DNA of 15,512 nucleotides. Source: JACPTG01 sp964504135 (GTDB lineage Archaea > Nanobdellota > Nanobdellia > Woesearchaeales > UBA10216). The DNA lies in contig CAZDCW010000034.1 in assembly GCA_964504135.1 (NCBI GenBank), forward strand, positions 1 through 15,512, written 5' to 3'. Positions 5,605-13,287 of this stretch are shown one piece after another. Below the pieces are notes generated by a model. It did not search any database and was not told the DNA's origin. It was given only the letters and a program-made list of their open reading frames with translations. Every line of letters starts with the position of its first letter. Position 1 is the first letter of the stretch. The position numbers and the translations under genes were made by a program.

Positions 5605-7341
5605 ATGGACTTCCTTGGCCAAAAAAGGGCAGCCTTCCTGATATGCCTCCTTGCCGGAGTCTTATTTGCTGCGCCAGTGCTTTCCAATATCCAGAACTGG
5701 GGCGGGTATGACTGGGACCAGCACTTCTTTTACCACGGCTCTGCGTGGATTTCCATGGTAAAGTACGGGCAGATTCCCTTATGGAACCCTTTTTACTGCG
5801 GGGGAAGCCCGCTGCTGGCGAACCCGCAAAGCACATTCCTAAGCCCATTCTTCCTGCCAGTGCTGCTTTTTGGGCCTGTGGCGGGGCTGAAGATTGAACT
5901 TATTGTTTACCTTGTACTGGGCCTTTTTGGAATGTTCCTGCTGGCAAGGAAGCTTGGAGTAAAAGTGCTGCCTGCTTACCTGGCTGCTGGCCTGTTCATG
6001 CTTTCAAGCTGGTTTTCGGCACGGGTAGCGGTGGGACACACAACTTTCCTTCCATTCGCGCTGCTGCCATGGGCAGTCCTGTTCTTTCTGGAAGGCTACA
6101 CCCGGAGATTAGCCATCCTGGCGTCTGCGGCTGTGTTGGCTGTAATGTTCCTCTCAGGAGGGATATATCCCTTTTACTTTACATGCATGTTCCTGGCCCT
6201 TTATGCTGCCCTTGATGGAGTTGAGCGCAAGAGCTTTAAGCCTGTGATTCTTGTGGCTGCTGTCCTGGTTTTGGCTTTGGGCATTTCCGCAGTCAAGCTT
6301 ATTCCCCTGCTCCAGTTCACAGGCGGCCTATCTGCTGAGGACAGGCAATATAGCAGCTTTGGCATGCTTGCCCAAGGCCTTGCCGGCAGGGAGCAAAACA
6401 TACCTGCGAATGACGCTGCCACCGGAAGGGCTTCCCTGAACGGAGAGGAACTTGTCAGAGCCACTCTCCAGGGAAAGGTAGCCTGGGGCTGGCACGAATA
6501 CTCAGCGTACATAGGCATACTTGGACTGGTGCTGCTTCTGCTTTCAGTGATTTTGTACAGGAAGACGTGGAAGCTGCTAGTAATTGGTTTTGCCTTCCTT
6601 GTCCTCAGCCTGGGAGACTACTCGCCAATACCCGCCTGGCAGATTATCAAGGAAATCCCGGTAATCGGAGCCCTGCACGGCCCATCCAGGCTGCTGATAC
6701 TATTCGTGTTCTGCGCCTCACTGCTTGCCGCCAAATCCCTAAGTGACATCAAGCCAATCAACAGGCATTGGATATCGGCAATAATCATAGTGCTTGTCCT
6801 GGCTGACCTGATACTTGTATCCAGGCCGCTGCTGAACAACGCATTTGACTCAGAGCCGCTGCAAATAAACCCATACGAGCACAAGGAGTATGTGCACCTG
6901 GCTGTGGCTGACCAGTTCAGCTCGCAGTACCCAAACATGCTGCAGAACCTGGACACTGTAAACTGCTACGAAAGAGTCCATCCCCGGATAAGGGTCGTGC
7001 CGCAATTCTATGACAACGGAGAGCCGTATCCTGGATTCATAGGAAACGCCTACATTGCTGAAACCAACAAGACTTACAATCTAAGCTTCTTCTCCCCAAA
7101 CAAGGTTGTTGTTGAAGGAATTGATGAGCCTGGCACGCTGGTCTACAACCAGAACTACCTGCCTGGCTGGAAGGCAGACGGACAGCCAGCAATTTCACAT
7201 GAAGGCCTTGTGGCTGCCAGGGTTACCAGGCAGGAAAAGGTGGAGTTCACTTACCTGCCATCAACCTTTTATATAAGCTTAGCCCTGTCATTGCTAAGCC
7301 TGCTAATTGGAGGATTCATCTGCTGGAAATGGCAACAATAA
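5605..7341 (+). CDS. YfhO-like polytopic membrane protein, probable GT-C glycosyltransferase
   Basis: The protein has 578 residues with about a dozen hydrophobic segments. Two marks point to the YfhO-like family: an early extracytoplasmic loop with GYDWDQH (35-40) and IPLWNPFYCGGSPLLANPQS (key W60-N-P, G-G, PLLANPQS, to about residue 76), and a C-terminal NYLPGWKADGQ segment near residue 518. YfhO-like proteins have the topology of GT-C enzymes that use lipid-linked sugars, and bacterial members act in glycosylation of cell-wall polymers. The acidic residues in loop 1 would be the catalytic candidates. It is the first gene of a tight operon with two further glycosyltransferases, downstream of the S-layer gene. 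Donor and acceptor cannot be read from the sequence. Confidence 0.82.
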   Translation: MDFLGQKRAAFLICLLAGVLFAAPVLSNIQNWGGYDWDQHFFYHGSAWISMVKYGQIPLWNPFYCGGSPLLANPQSTFLSPFFLPVLLFGPVAGLKIELIVYLVLGLFGMFLLARKLGVKVLPAYLAAGLFMLSSWFSARVAVGHTTFLPFALLPWAVLFFLEGYTRRLAILASAAVLAVMFLSGGIYPFYFTCMFLALYAALDGVERKSFKPVILVAAVLVLALGISAVKLIPLLQFTGGLSAEDRQYSSFGMLAQGLAGREQNIPANDAATGRASLNGEELVRATLQGKVAWGWHEYSAYIGILGLVLLLLSVILYRKTWKLLVIGFAFLVLSLGDYSPIPAWQIIKEIPVIGALHGPSRLLILFVFCASLLAAKSLSDIKPINRHWISAIIIVLVLADLILVSRPLLNNAFDSEPLQINPYEHKEYVHLAVADQFSSQYPNMLQNLDTVNCYERVHPRIRVVPQFYDNGEPYPGFIGNAYIAETNKTYNLSFFSPNKVVVEGIDEPGTLVYNQNYLPGWKADGQPAISHEGLVAARVTRQEKVEFTYLPSTFYISLALSLLSLLIGGFICWKWQQ

Positions 7342-8321
7342 GCCTGTGCATGATAGCAAAGGACGAGGAACAGTCAATCGGAAGGGCCATAAACAGCGTA
7401 AAGCCATTCGTTGACGAGGTAATTGTAGTTGATACAGGCTCGGCTGACAATACAGCAGGGGTTGCAAGGCAGCTTGGAGCCTCGGTATACCATTTCAAAT
7501 GGGTGGATGACTTCAGCAAGGCAAGGAACTTCTCCATCTCAAAGGCAAGCAGCGACTGGATACTGGTACTGGATGCTGACGAAGAACTGCTTGAAGGCGA
7601 CGCCGGGCGCCTTGCAAAGCTGGCGGACGGCAACTGCGACGCCTACATGTTCATACAAAAGAACTTCAGCAACACGCAGGCGTTCGGATTTGTTCCTGAG
7701 AAAAAAAGGGGCTTTGCAGGCTTCTACCCATCATTCATCATCAGGATGTTCAAGACAGGAAAAGGCATACGATTTGAAGGAATGGTGCATGAGACAGTTG
7801 ACGACAGCCTCTCAAAGCTGAAGGCCAGCGTAGTGTTTGCCCCTGAACTGCCAGTTTATCATTACCCTGAGCTTAAGGGAGCAGAATACTTCAGGCAGAA
7901 GCAGCTAAAGTACGCAGAGCTCATGGAAAAGAACCTTGGAAGCTTCAAGAACAAGGCAAAGGCCTACGCTGACATAGGACTTGTCCATTACAGGTTCAAG
8001 GCAGACTATGCAAAGGCGGCTGAATACTTCAGGAAGTCGCTGGAAATAAAGCCTGATGGGCCTCTTGTGCTCAACGACCTTGCAGCCGCCTATGTACAGC
8101 TTGGCGACATCAAAAAAGCAGGGGAAACATTCGCACAGTCCATGCGGCTAAAGCCCTCTGCCTCCACACTCTTCAACATAGGCCTCGTCCACCAGAAACT
8201 GGGGGATAATGAAGCTGCGGCAATTTCCTTTGAAGAGTCTGCAAGGCTCGGCCACCCAAGGGCAAAGGAGCTTCTTGAGCGCGCGGCAGCACTGAGGGCT
8301 GCAAATGGAAAAAAAGGCTGA
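7329..8321 (+). CDS. Family 2 glycosyltransferase with C-terminal TPR repeats
   Basis: Residues 1-200 are a GT-A fold of family GT2: SLCMIAKDEE at the start, VVDTGSADNT at 33-42, WVDDFSKARNFS at 58-69 and the metal-binding LDADEE with D82 and D84. Residues 205-325 form about three TPR units (KAYADIGLVHYRFKADYAKA, GPLVLNDLAAAYVQLGDI, STLFNIGLVHQKLGDNEAA and parts between). This arrangement resembles the SunS-like GT2 group, whose members glycosylate peptides or lipids in the cytoplasm; the TPRs may hold a protein partner. No membrane segment is visible. The gene overlaps the YfhO-like gene by 13 bases and the next gene by 17 bases, so the three are co-translated. Confidence 0.88.
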   Translation: MATISLCMIAKDEEQSIGRAINSVKPFVDEVIVVDTGSADNTAGVARQLGASVYHFKWVDDFSKARNFSISKASSDWILVLDADEELLEGDAGRLAKLADGNCDAYMFIQKNFSNTQAFGFVPEKKRGFAGFYPSFIIRMFKTGKGIRFEGMVHETVDDSLSKLKASVVFAPELPVYHYPELKGAEYFRQKQLKYAELMEKNLGSFKNKAKAYADIGLVHYRFKADYAKAAEYFRKSLEIKPDGPLVLNDLAAAYVQLGDIKKAGETFAQSMRLKPSASTLFNIGLVHQKLGDNEAAAISFEESARLGHPRAKELLERAAALRAANGKKG

Positions 8322-9684
8322 GCTTCCTATCTCAAAGATTGCTGCCCTGCTGCTGCTCCTGCTGTTTCTTGCAGTGGAATTCAAAGGCCTCCCACACCTT
8401 GAAAACTCTGACGAGAATGTTTACTTCTACATGAGCAGGCTGGTTTCTGAAGGCAATCTGCCGTACAAGGATTTCTTCTACGCGCATCCACCCGTTGAAC
8501 TTTTAATTGGAGCTGCCATCTTCAAACTGTTCGGGTTCAGCCTTCCTATGCTAAAGCTTGTGCCACTCCTGGCCATGGCAGCCTCCGGATACCTGGTCTA
8601 CAGGATTAGCAGCGCACACTTTGGAGAGCTTGCCGGTTTCCTGTCCTCAGCATTCTTCCTGTTCAGCTACAGGGCGCTGTTCGAGGCTACCTACTTCACA
8701 GGCGTTGCTCTTGCTGTATTTTTCCTGCTAATGGGCTTCTGGCTCATGCAGAGGCAGCCGCTACTCGCAGGCCTGTTCTTCAGCCTTGCTGCACTCACCA
8801 GGCTGCTCAGCCTGATTCCAATAGCTGTTTTGCTAGGGTTCCTGCTTTTGAAGCGTTTCAGGTCATTTGCCGCGGCAGCATCGGCCTTCACCGCAGTCTT
8901 CCTATCTGCAAATCTGCTGCTATCGGGCCTTTCACCAGACTATTTTGTTTCGGTCTACAAATTCCACCTGCTGAAGCCAGCAGTGGAAGGCAACACCCTC
9001 CAGCTCTTCGCAGAGTTTGCCGCCCAGAACTGGCTTCTTCTTGCTGCAGCATCAATGGCCATTGTGCTCTGGAACAGGCGGCTAATGGTTTTTGCAGCAG
9101 CGGCTGGGGCTTCACTTGTCTTCCTCCTTGGCCTGAGCAGGATATTCAGCTTCTATTTCCTGATAGCAATGCCATTCCTGGCCGTAATGGCAGGCGTAGC
9201 AGTTGACTCCTCCCTGAAGAAGCTGTCATGGCAGAAGTATGCTTTAGTTGCAGTCCTGCTTGTTATAGCTGCAAATGCGGCCTTTTCAGTAAGCCACCTG
9301 TGGCAGTTTGACTTTGCCCAGTTCAAAACAGGGCAGGAGATGGCAGATTATGTAAAGGCCAATTCCAAGGAAGGAGACCTTATATTTGGCGACATGACGT
9401 CCGCCCCCTTAGTTGCCCTGCTGTCAGGCCGCAGGATAATGGCAGACATAGCGGATACAAACGAGATGGCCTACCTGTCCGGAGTGAGAGACATCAAATC
9501 CGAGCTTGAACTGGCCAAAAGGCTGAAGCCCAGGTTTTTCATAGTAAGGCCCCTGTACGGGATTGGAAGCCTGCAGGAGACCGGGGAGTTCTTGACTGAA
9601 AACTGCCGCTTGGATAAGGCCTACAAAGACCCCCTCTGGGCGGACTTTCTGGTGTTTGACTGCTCGACCAATCGAAAGGCTTGA
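8305..9684 (+). CDS. GT39-like membrane glycosyltransferase (PMT/ArnT type)
   Basis: This 459-residue polytopic protein starts with one membrane helix followed by the extracytoplasmic loop HLENSDENVYFY, whose D36-E37 takes the place of the catalytic acidic motif in GT-C enzymes, and then PYKDFFYAHPP at 53-63, a signature of PMT_2/ArnT-like proteins. These enzymes transfer a sugar from a polyprenyl or dolichyl phosphate carrier. About ten further hydrophobic segments follow, then a soluble tail from about residue 345 (GDLIFGDMTSAPLVALLSG). It is the third gene of the operon. It is clearly paralogous to the protein encoded at 11860-13287, with the same loop and tail motifs. Confidence 0.87.
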   Translation: MEKKAELPISKIAALLLLLLFLAVEFKGLPHLENSDENVYFYMSRLVSEGNLPYKDFFYAHPPVELLIGAAIFKLFGFSLPMLKLVPLLAMAASGYLVYRISSAHFGELAGFLSSAFFLFSYRALFEATYFTGVALAVFFLLMGFWLMQRQPLLAGLFFSLAALTRLLSLIPIAVLLGFLLLKRFRSFAAAASAFTAVFLSANLLLSGLSPDYFVSVYKFHLLKPAVEGNTLQLFAEFAAQNWLLLAAASMAIVLWNRRLMVFAAAAGASLVFLLGLSRIFSFYFLIAMPFLAVMAGVAVDSSLKKLSWQKYALVAVLLVIAANAAFSVSHLWQFDFAQFKTGQEMADYVKANSKEGDLIFGDMTSAPLVALLSGRRIMADIADTNEMAYLSGVRDIKSELELAKRLKPRFFIVRPLYGIGSLQETGEFLTENCRLDKAYKDPLWADFLVFDCSTNRKA

Positions 9685-9689
9685 GCTAT

Positions 9690-9716
9690 TGCATTACAGA
9701 ATACTGCAATCATAAA
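9690..9716. terminator. Hairpin between convergent genes
   Basis: ATTGCA and TGCAAT form 6-bp arms around an 11-base loop in the 42-base gap between the convergent GT39-like and AlaRS-like genes, followed by an A/T tract. It may end transcription in either direction. Confidence 0.4.
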
Positions 9717-9726
9717 AAATTTCCTG

Positions 9727-10875
9727 CTATTTTCCATCTGTAACCTGCTGCCTTCTCCTGCCATACACTTCAACAGCCTCAATAACCCCTTGCCAACCTT
9801 GCTGGAGCTGGGGAGACCAGGGCTGCAAATCAGCATTAAGCTTCAACAAGTCGCCAAGCCAGCCTTTGCCAAACTCTGCCATTCCAGGCTCAACAATGCG
9901 CATGAATCTATTGACCTCCTGCCTGTGCGCCCTAAGATTATGCCCCTGCAAGCCATCATAGCCCCCTGTGTCAACCATGACATAATGGACAACCCTCAAA
10001 GCATCAGCAAAGGCCATCGCATTAACTGGGTTAGATATTCCTTTCTCAGCAGCCTTAACCAGCGGGTTTATGTGCGGAAGCTCATAAAGGTCAGCAGTGC
10101 CCTGCCCGGCGGCAAGCAACCTTTCCAGTCCAAATGCAGTTTCCCTAAGAGAGAAAGGCAGCGGCTTAATTCCGGTGATTCTCCCACCTTCAATCGTAGT
10201 CTGATGGGTTATAAAATTAAGCGTTGCAATCTCAAAGGCAGTACCACCATCGAGAATGTAAAAAATATCATTCCTGTACCCTGCATGGTGCTCCCTATAC
10301 GGCCTGCCAAGATGGAGGAGGTATGTTTCATTGGTGTGCTCCCTGAACAAGCCTTCCACTCCTTTTTCCCTCCACAATTCCTCTGAAAAGCCATCCGGAG
10401 GAATATATTCATCATTGCTGATGACGCCCTTTGATGCTTCCCTTACAGTGGCGCCGCCAAAGCAGAATATCTTCAACCTCTCAGGATCCATTCCTAAACA
10501 GTCCCTGTAAAATCCCATGAATTCGCCAATTGTCCCCCTTGCCATTTGTGGCGGGCTTAGCCTCTCAAATTTCCAAGTGGCAGTTCCAAGAATAGTAAAC
10601 ATCCCCAGGTGCAGCAGGTCATAACCTGTCCTGACTGCGTCCTCTGCCCGCACGCAGGGCTGGATTGCGCCAAAATTTGCCTCCACACAGGGCTCCAGCA
10701 AGGACCTGGCCTTCGTTTGCTCAAGGTTTAACCCATCAAAGCTTGCGTTCAGGAAATGCAAGTATCCGTCGTTTATCGCGGGAACAGGATTGACGAACTG
10801 CATCCCTAATTTGACAACAAAGCGTTCATACGCTGCCCTGAATCTTTCTACATAAGCCACTGTTAGCTTATTCAT
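9727..10875 (-). CDS. Stand-alone alanyl-tRNA synthetase-like protein without editing domain
   Basis: The 382 residues match the N-terminal part of archaeal AlaRS. Residues 65-100 (GAIQPCVRAEDAVRTG, then HLGMFTILGTATW) correspond to the QPCIRxxDIxNVG and HxTxFEMLG region holding motif 2; FSLRETAFGLERLLA at 241-255 is motif 3 (normally DTGMGLERL); ADALRVVHYVMVDTGG and LRAHRQEVNRFMR at about 290-325 match the helical middle domain (normally ADHxRAxxFxIADG ... LRRxLRR). The editing and C-Ala domains of the roughly 900-residue full enzyme are absent. The normal Asp of motif 3 is Glu and several AlaRS-invariant residues differ, so normal tRNA-Ala charging is doubtful. It may activate an amino acid for another purpose. 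It is divergent from a TrmB-type regulator and probably under its control. Confidence 0.8.
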   Translation of the reverse strand: MNKLTVAYVERFRAAYERFVVKLGMQFVNPVPAINDGYLHFLNASFDGLNLEQTKARSLLEPCVEANFGAIQPCVRAEDAVRTGYDLLHLGMFTILGTATWKFERLSPPQMARGTIGEFMGFYRDCLGMDPERLKIFCFGGATVREASKGVISNDEYIPPDGFSEELWREKGVEGLFREHTNETYLLHLGRPYREHHAGYRNDIFYILDGGTAFEIATLNFITHQTTIEGGRITGIKPLPFSLRETAFGLERLLAAGQGTADLYELPHINPLVKAAEKGISNPVNAMAFADALRVVHYVMVDTGGYDGLQGHNLRAHRQEVNRFMRIVEPGMAEFGKGWLGDLLKLNADLQPWSPQLQQGWQGVIEAVEVYGRRRQQVTDGK

Positions 10876-10897
10876 TCCTATCGGGTAGCTAAGGCGA

Positions 10898-10911
10898 AAT
10901 ATTTAAATATT
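10898..10911. promoter_or_regulatory. Palindromic bidirectional TATA element
   Basis: AATATTTAAATATT is a perfect 14-bp palindrome. Its centre lies about 29 bases from the minus-strand ATG (10875), giving a nearly leaderless AlaRS-like mRNA, and about 50 bases from the plus-strand ATG (10955), giving the regulator a leader of about 24 bases with an AAGGAAAG binding site. Confidence 0.6.
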
Positions 10912-10915
10912 ATTG

Positions 10916-10940
10916 ACCACTTTAAGTGGTTAATTTAACC
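10916..10940. promoter_or_regulatory. Overlapping palindromes, probable operator of the TrmB-type regulator
   Basis: ACCACTTTAAGTGGT (10916-10930) is a perfect palindrome around a central T. GGTTAATTTAACC (10928-10940) is a second one that shares the GGT. They lie between the shared TATA element and the regulator gene, over its expected transcription start. Binding there would repress the regulator gene and could affect the divergent gene too. The link to this regulator is inferred from position. Confidence 0.6.
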
Positions 10941-10954
10941 AAGGAAAGTTAAAA

Positions 10955-11704
10955 ATGGAAGGAGAGCTAAGAAAGATTGGGCTGACAGGATACGAGACGC
11001 AGGTTTACATCTCACTGCTGCAGAATGGCCCTATGACAAGCCGGGCACTCTCCAAAGCCAGCAGTGTGCCACAGAGCAAGATATACGAGGTTTTGTACAG
11101 GCTTGCGGATAAGAAATTTGTTTCCGTTCTCGAGGTAAAGCCCAAGCAGTTCAAGGCAGTCGAGCCAAAAATAGCGGTGCGGCATTTCCTCAACTCCAAA
11201 AAGCAGCAGCTTGAGGAGCTTGAAGAAACACTGCCCGGCAGGCTGGAAAGCCTCGCCAAAGGAAAATACAGGGAGCAGGATACATCTGAAAAAATAACCG
11301 TTTACCGAGGAGAAAAAAACACGCATCCATTGGTAATCCATAAGTTTGTTGCGGCCAGAAAATACGTCAAGGACATGTTCACCTTTGAGTACATACCGCA
11401 CGCAATGATTAGAGAGGTGGCAAACTGCATCCGGAGAGGTGTCAAAGTGTACATGCTCGCCACCAGGAAAAGCAAAGACGGCGTTAAGCTGATGCGCAGC
11501 ATGAAAAGGGCAGGGGTGGAAGTCCGATATTATCCTGTCCAGGAGATACGGCTTGCAATCTGCGACGGCACCGAATCATATCAGATGATAGTCAACCCCA
11601 AAAATCCTGTGGACAGGGTATCGATTGTGATACAATCGCATGAGCTTACCAGGGCATTGGAGAACTATTTTGACCACCTCTGGAGGAAGGCGGAAAGAGT
11701 ATAG
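10955..11704 (+). CDS. TrmB-family transcriptional regulator
   Basis: Residues 1-70 form the TrmB-type winged helix: LRKIGLTGYETQVYISLLQNGPMTSRALSKAS, the recognition helix VPQSKIYEVLYRLADKKFV and the wing LEVKPKQFKAVEP. A coiled-coil linker follows at about 78-100 (LNSKKQQLEELEETL), as in this family, then a C-terminal phospholipase-D-like domain (residues 115-249) with the YRG and RGVKVYMLATR segments, which in relatives carries the effector site. Many TrmB proteins sense sugars and control sugar uptake or metabolism. The effector here is unknown. The gene is divergent from the AlaRS-like gene, with palindromes in between that suggest autoregulation. The ATG is preceded by AAGGAAAG. Confidence 0.87.
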   Translation: MEGELRKIGLTGYETQVYISLLQNGPMTSRALSKASSVPQSKIYEVLYRLADKKFVSVLEVKPKQFKAVEPKIAVRHFLNSKKQQLEELEETLPGRLESLAKGKYREQDTSEKITVYRGEKNTHPLVIHKFVAARKYVKDMFTFEYIPHAMIREVANCIRRGVKVYMLATRKSKDGVKLMRSMKRAGVEVRYYPVQEIRLAICDGTESYQMIVNPKNPVDRVSIVIQSHELTRALENYFDHLWRKAERV

Positions 11705-11728
11705 CTAAAGTTTAAACTAAAAAGCAGC

Positions 11729-11767
11729 GGGCTGTGGCTACCTCAGGTCCAGCATCCCCCTTTCGGG
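11729..11767 (+). repeat. Element copy 2: GGGCTGTGGCT ... CCCCCTTTCGGG
   Basis: GGGCTGTGGCT (11729-11739) and CAGCATCCCCCTTTCGGG (11750-11767) repeat the element at 5500-5537. Here the element comes before the twin hairpins, while in copy 1 it follows them. Confidence 0.55.
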
Positions 11768-11768
11768 A

Positions 11769-11793
11769 CACAATTTGCCTGCGGGCAAATGTG
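11769..11793. repeat. Hairpin C of the second twin-hairpin element
   Basis: CACAATTTGCC (11769-11779) pairs with GGCAAATGTG (11784-11793), with one bulged A as in hairpin A. It lies in the gap between two convergent genes, where a terminator would also be expected. Confidence 0.72.
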
Positions 11794-11815
11794 CAAATAC
11801 GCCTAAGCGTATTTG
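11794..11815. repeat. Hairpin D of the second twin-hairpin element
   Basis: CAAATACGC (11794-11802) pairs perfectly with GCGTATTTG (11807-11815) around CTAA. It abuts hairpin C. A further small inverted repeat, GCAATG/CATTGC (11853-11866), follows over the stop codon of the minus-strand gene. Confidence 0.75.
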
Positions 11816-11859
11816 TATTCGCCAACGTGTACGGCCTGGCGCTCACTGGTTTGCAATGC

Positions 11860-13287
11860 TCATTGCCCATTTATGCAGTCATAAACATAGAACTCATGCC
11901 AGAAGAAAGAGCCCTGGAACTCCGCGCCCCTTGATGTGTTAATTTTCAGAGCCTCCCTGCACTTTTTCAGGAATTCCCTGAACTCGTCGATGTAAGCAGG
12001 GCCGAACTGGAAGCTGCCCACGCCGTTGTTCAGCCTCCGGACAATAACAAACCTTGCAGCGCCAGCCTCTATTTCCCTGATGGTCTGGTTCATGCCAAGA
12101 AGCCCAGACCTCCACCTCAGGCTGTTGCTGTCAATGTATCCCGGGGCAACAGGCCTGCCTGCCAGAATGGCAACAAGAGGCGTTACTGAGTCGTCGCCGA
12201 AGACAGCGTCCCCTGCCCCTGAATTTGCCCTGACATAATCTGCAACCTGCTGCGCCTCGTAGAAATCCTGATACGTATTGCTGTAATAATAGGATGCGCT
12301 GACCGCTCCGGAGACTGCAATTATCCCGATGGAAACCAGCAATGCCTGCCTTACCCTGTCCTCACTGACCCTGGAAATAAGGCTTGTTATTCCATGGGCC
12401 CCAAGGACGGCGAAAAATGGAAGCGCCATCAGGAAATAGTAGCCATATACCTTGGCAACCAGAATCAATGCGCCAACCAAGCCAAGCGCAGCAGCAGCTG
12501 GAATAAGATAAGCATGCCTGGCCTTCCTGCCTGAAAAGACAAAAAGCGCCACAGCCGCGAATAATAGCGGATTCCTCTTTGCCATTTCCACAAAGACCGA
12601 GCCCTTGTTCCCACCTTCACCTGGCTTGGATAAATGGTACTCCAAAACATCCTCAAAATAACCTGGGAGAAGAAGGCCTAACGCGATGTTTGCAGCAATG
12701 AAAACAGCCGCAAAAGCGGCCATGTACCTGATTGCCCCCTTCCTGTCCGCAAGGAACAGATAAACGCCAATAGCTGCGGCTCCTGCAACAGAGAGAAACC
12801 CTGCCATGCCTGCAAATCCCGCGGCAGCCCCAGCCCATGTGCATTTTTTCTCCACCGCAAGCACAGCCGCCAGCACGAGGATAAATGTGGCCAGGGTTAT
12901 CCAGACGGCAAATGTTGAAAAGCGCATTGTGTCATAGGCAAAGTAAAAGATGGCTGTGAACAACAGGGCCTCTGCCCAAAGCTGCCTTTTGCCCAGCATC
13001 CAGAAAATCAGGCCAGCCGCTGCAACGATTGGAATTACAGCGGTTGCCTTTAAAACCAAAATGTTCAGCCCGAAAATGAGGTAAAAAAGGGCGAGGTAAT
13101 AAATGTGAAGCGGAGGATGCGCATAGAAGAAATCCTTGTACGGCACCTGGCCTTCAGTAATTGCCTTGGCCATATATATGTAGGTGTTCTCATCGCTGAT
13201 TGAGTACCTGAAGTGCGTGGCCTGGATGGCGAGGAATACTACGCTGAGGGCAGCAAAAATGATCCAGTGCTTAGACACGAGTTTCAT
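11860..13287 (-). CDS. GT39-like membrane glycosyltransferase, paralogue of the gene at 8305-9684
   Basis: The 475-residue polytopic protein has an N-terminal helix, then RYSISDENTYIYMA with D32-E33 as catalytic candidates, and PYKDFFYAHPP at 49-59, identical over most positions to the paralogue. About ten hydrophobic segments follow and a soluble tail from about residue 345 (GDAVFGDDSVTPLVAILAGRPV, FVIVRRLNNGVGSFQ). The family transfers sugars from polyprenyl or dolichyl phosphate on the outer face of the membrane. The gene's ATG overlaps the TGA of the radical SAM gene (ATGA), so the two are co-translated. Whether the acceptor is protein, lipid or the S-layer cannot be read from the sequence. 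Confidence 0.87.
   Translation of the reverse strand: MKLVSKHWIIFAALSVVFLAIQATHFRYSISDENTYIYMAKAITEGQVPYKDFFYAHPPLHIYYLALFYLIFGLNILVLKATAVIPIVAAAGLIFWMLGKRQLWAEALLFTAIFYFAYDTMRFSTFAVWITLATFILVLAAVLAVEKKCTWAGAAAGFAGMAGFLSVAGAAAIGVYLFLADRKGAIRYMAAFAAVFIAANIALGLLLPGYFEDVLEYHLSKPGEGGNKGSVFVEMAKRNPLLFAAVALFVFSGRKARHAYLIPAAAALGLVGALILVAKVYGYYFLMALPFFAVLGAHGITSLISRVSEDRVRQALLVSIGIIAVSGAVSASYYYSNTYQDFYEAQQVADYVRANSGAGDAVFGDDSVTPLVAILAGRPVAPGYIDSNSLRWRSGLLGMNQTIREIEAGAARFVIVRRLNNGVGSFQFGPAYIDEFREFLKKCREALKINTSRGAEFQGSFFWHEFYVYDCINGQ

Noticed and set aside
11734..11934. 66-codon plus-strand frame in the spacer after the regulator
   Set aside because: It reads through both hairpins and into the end of the GT39-like gene on the other strand.
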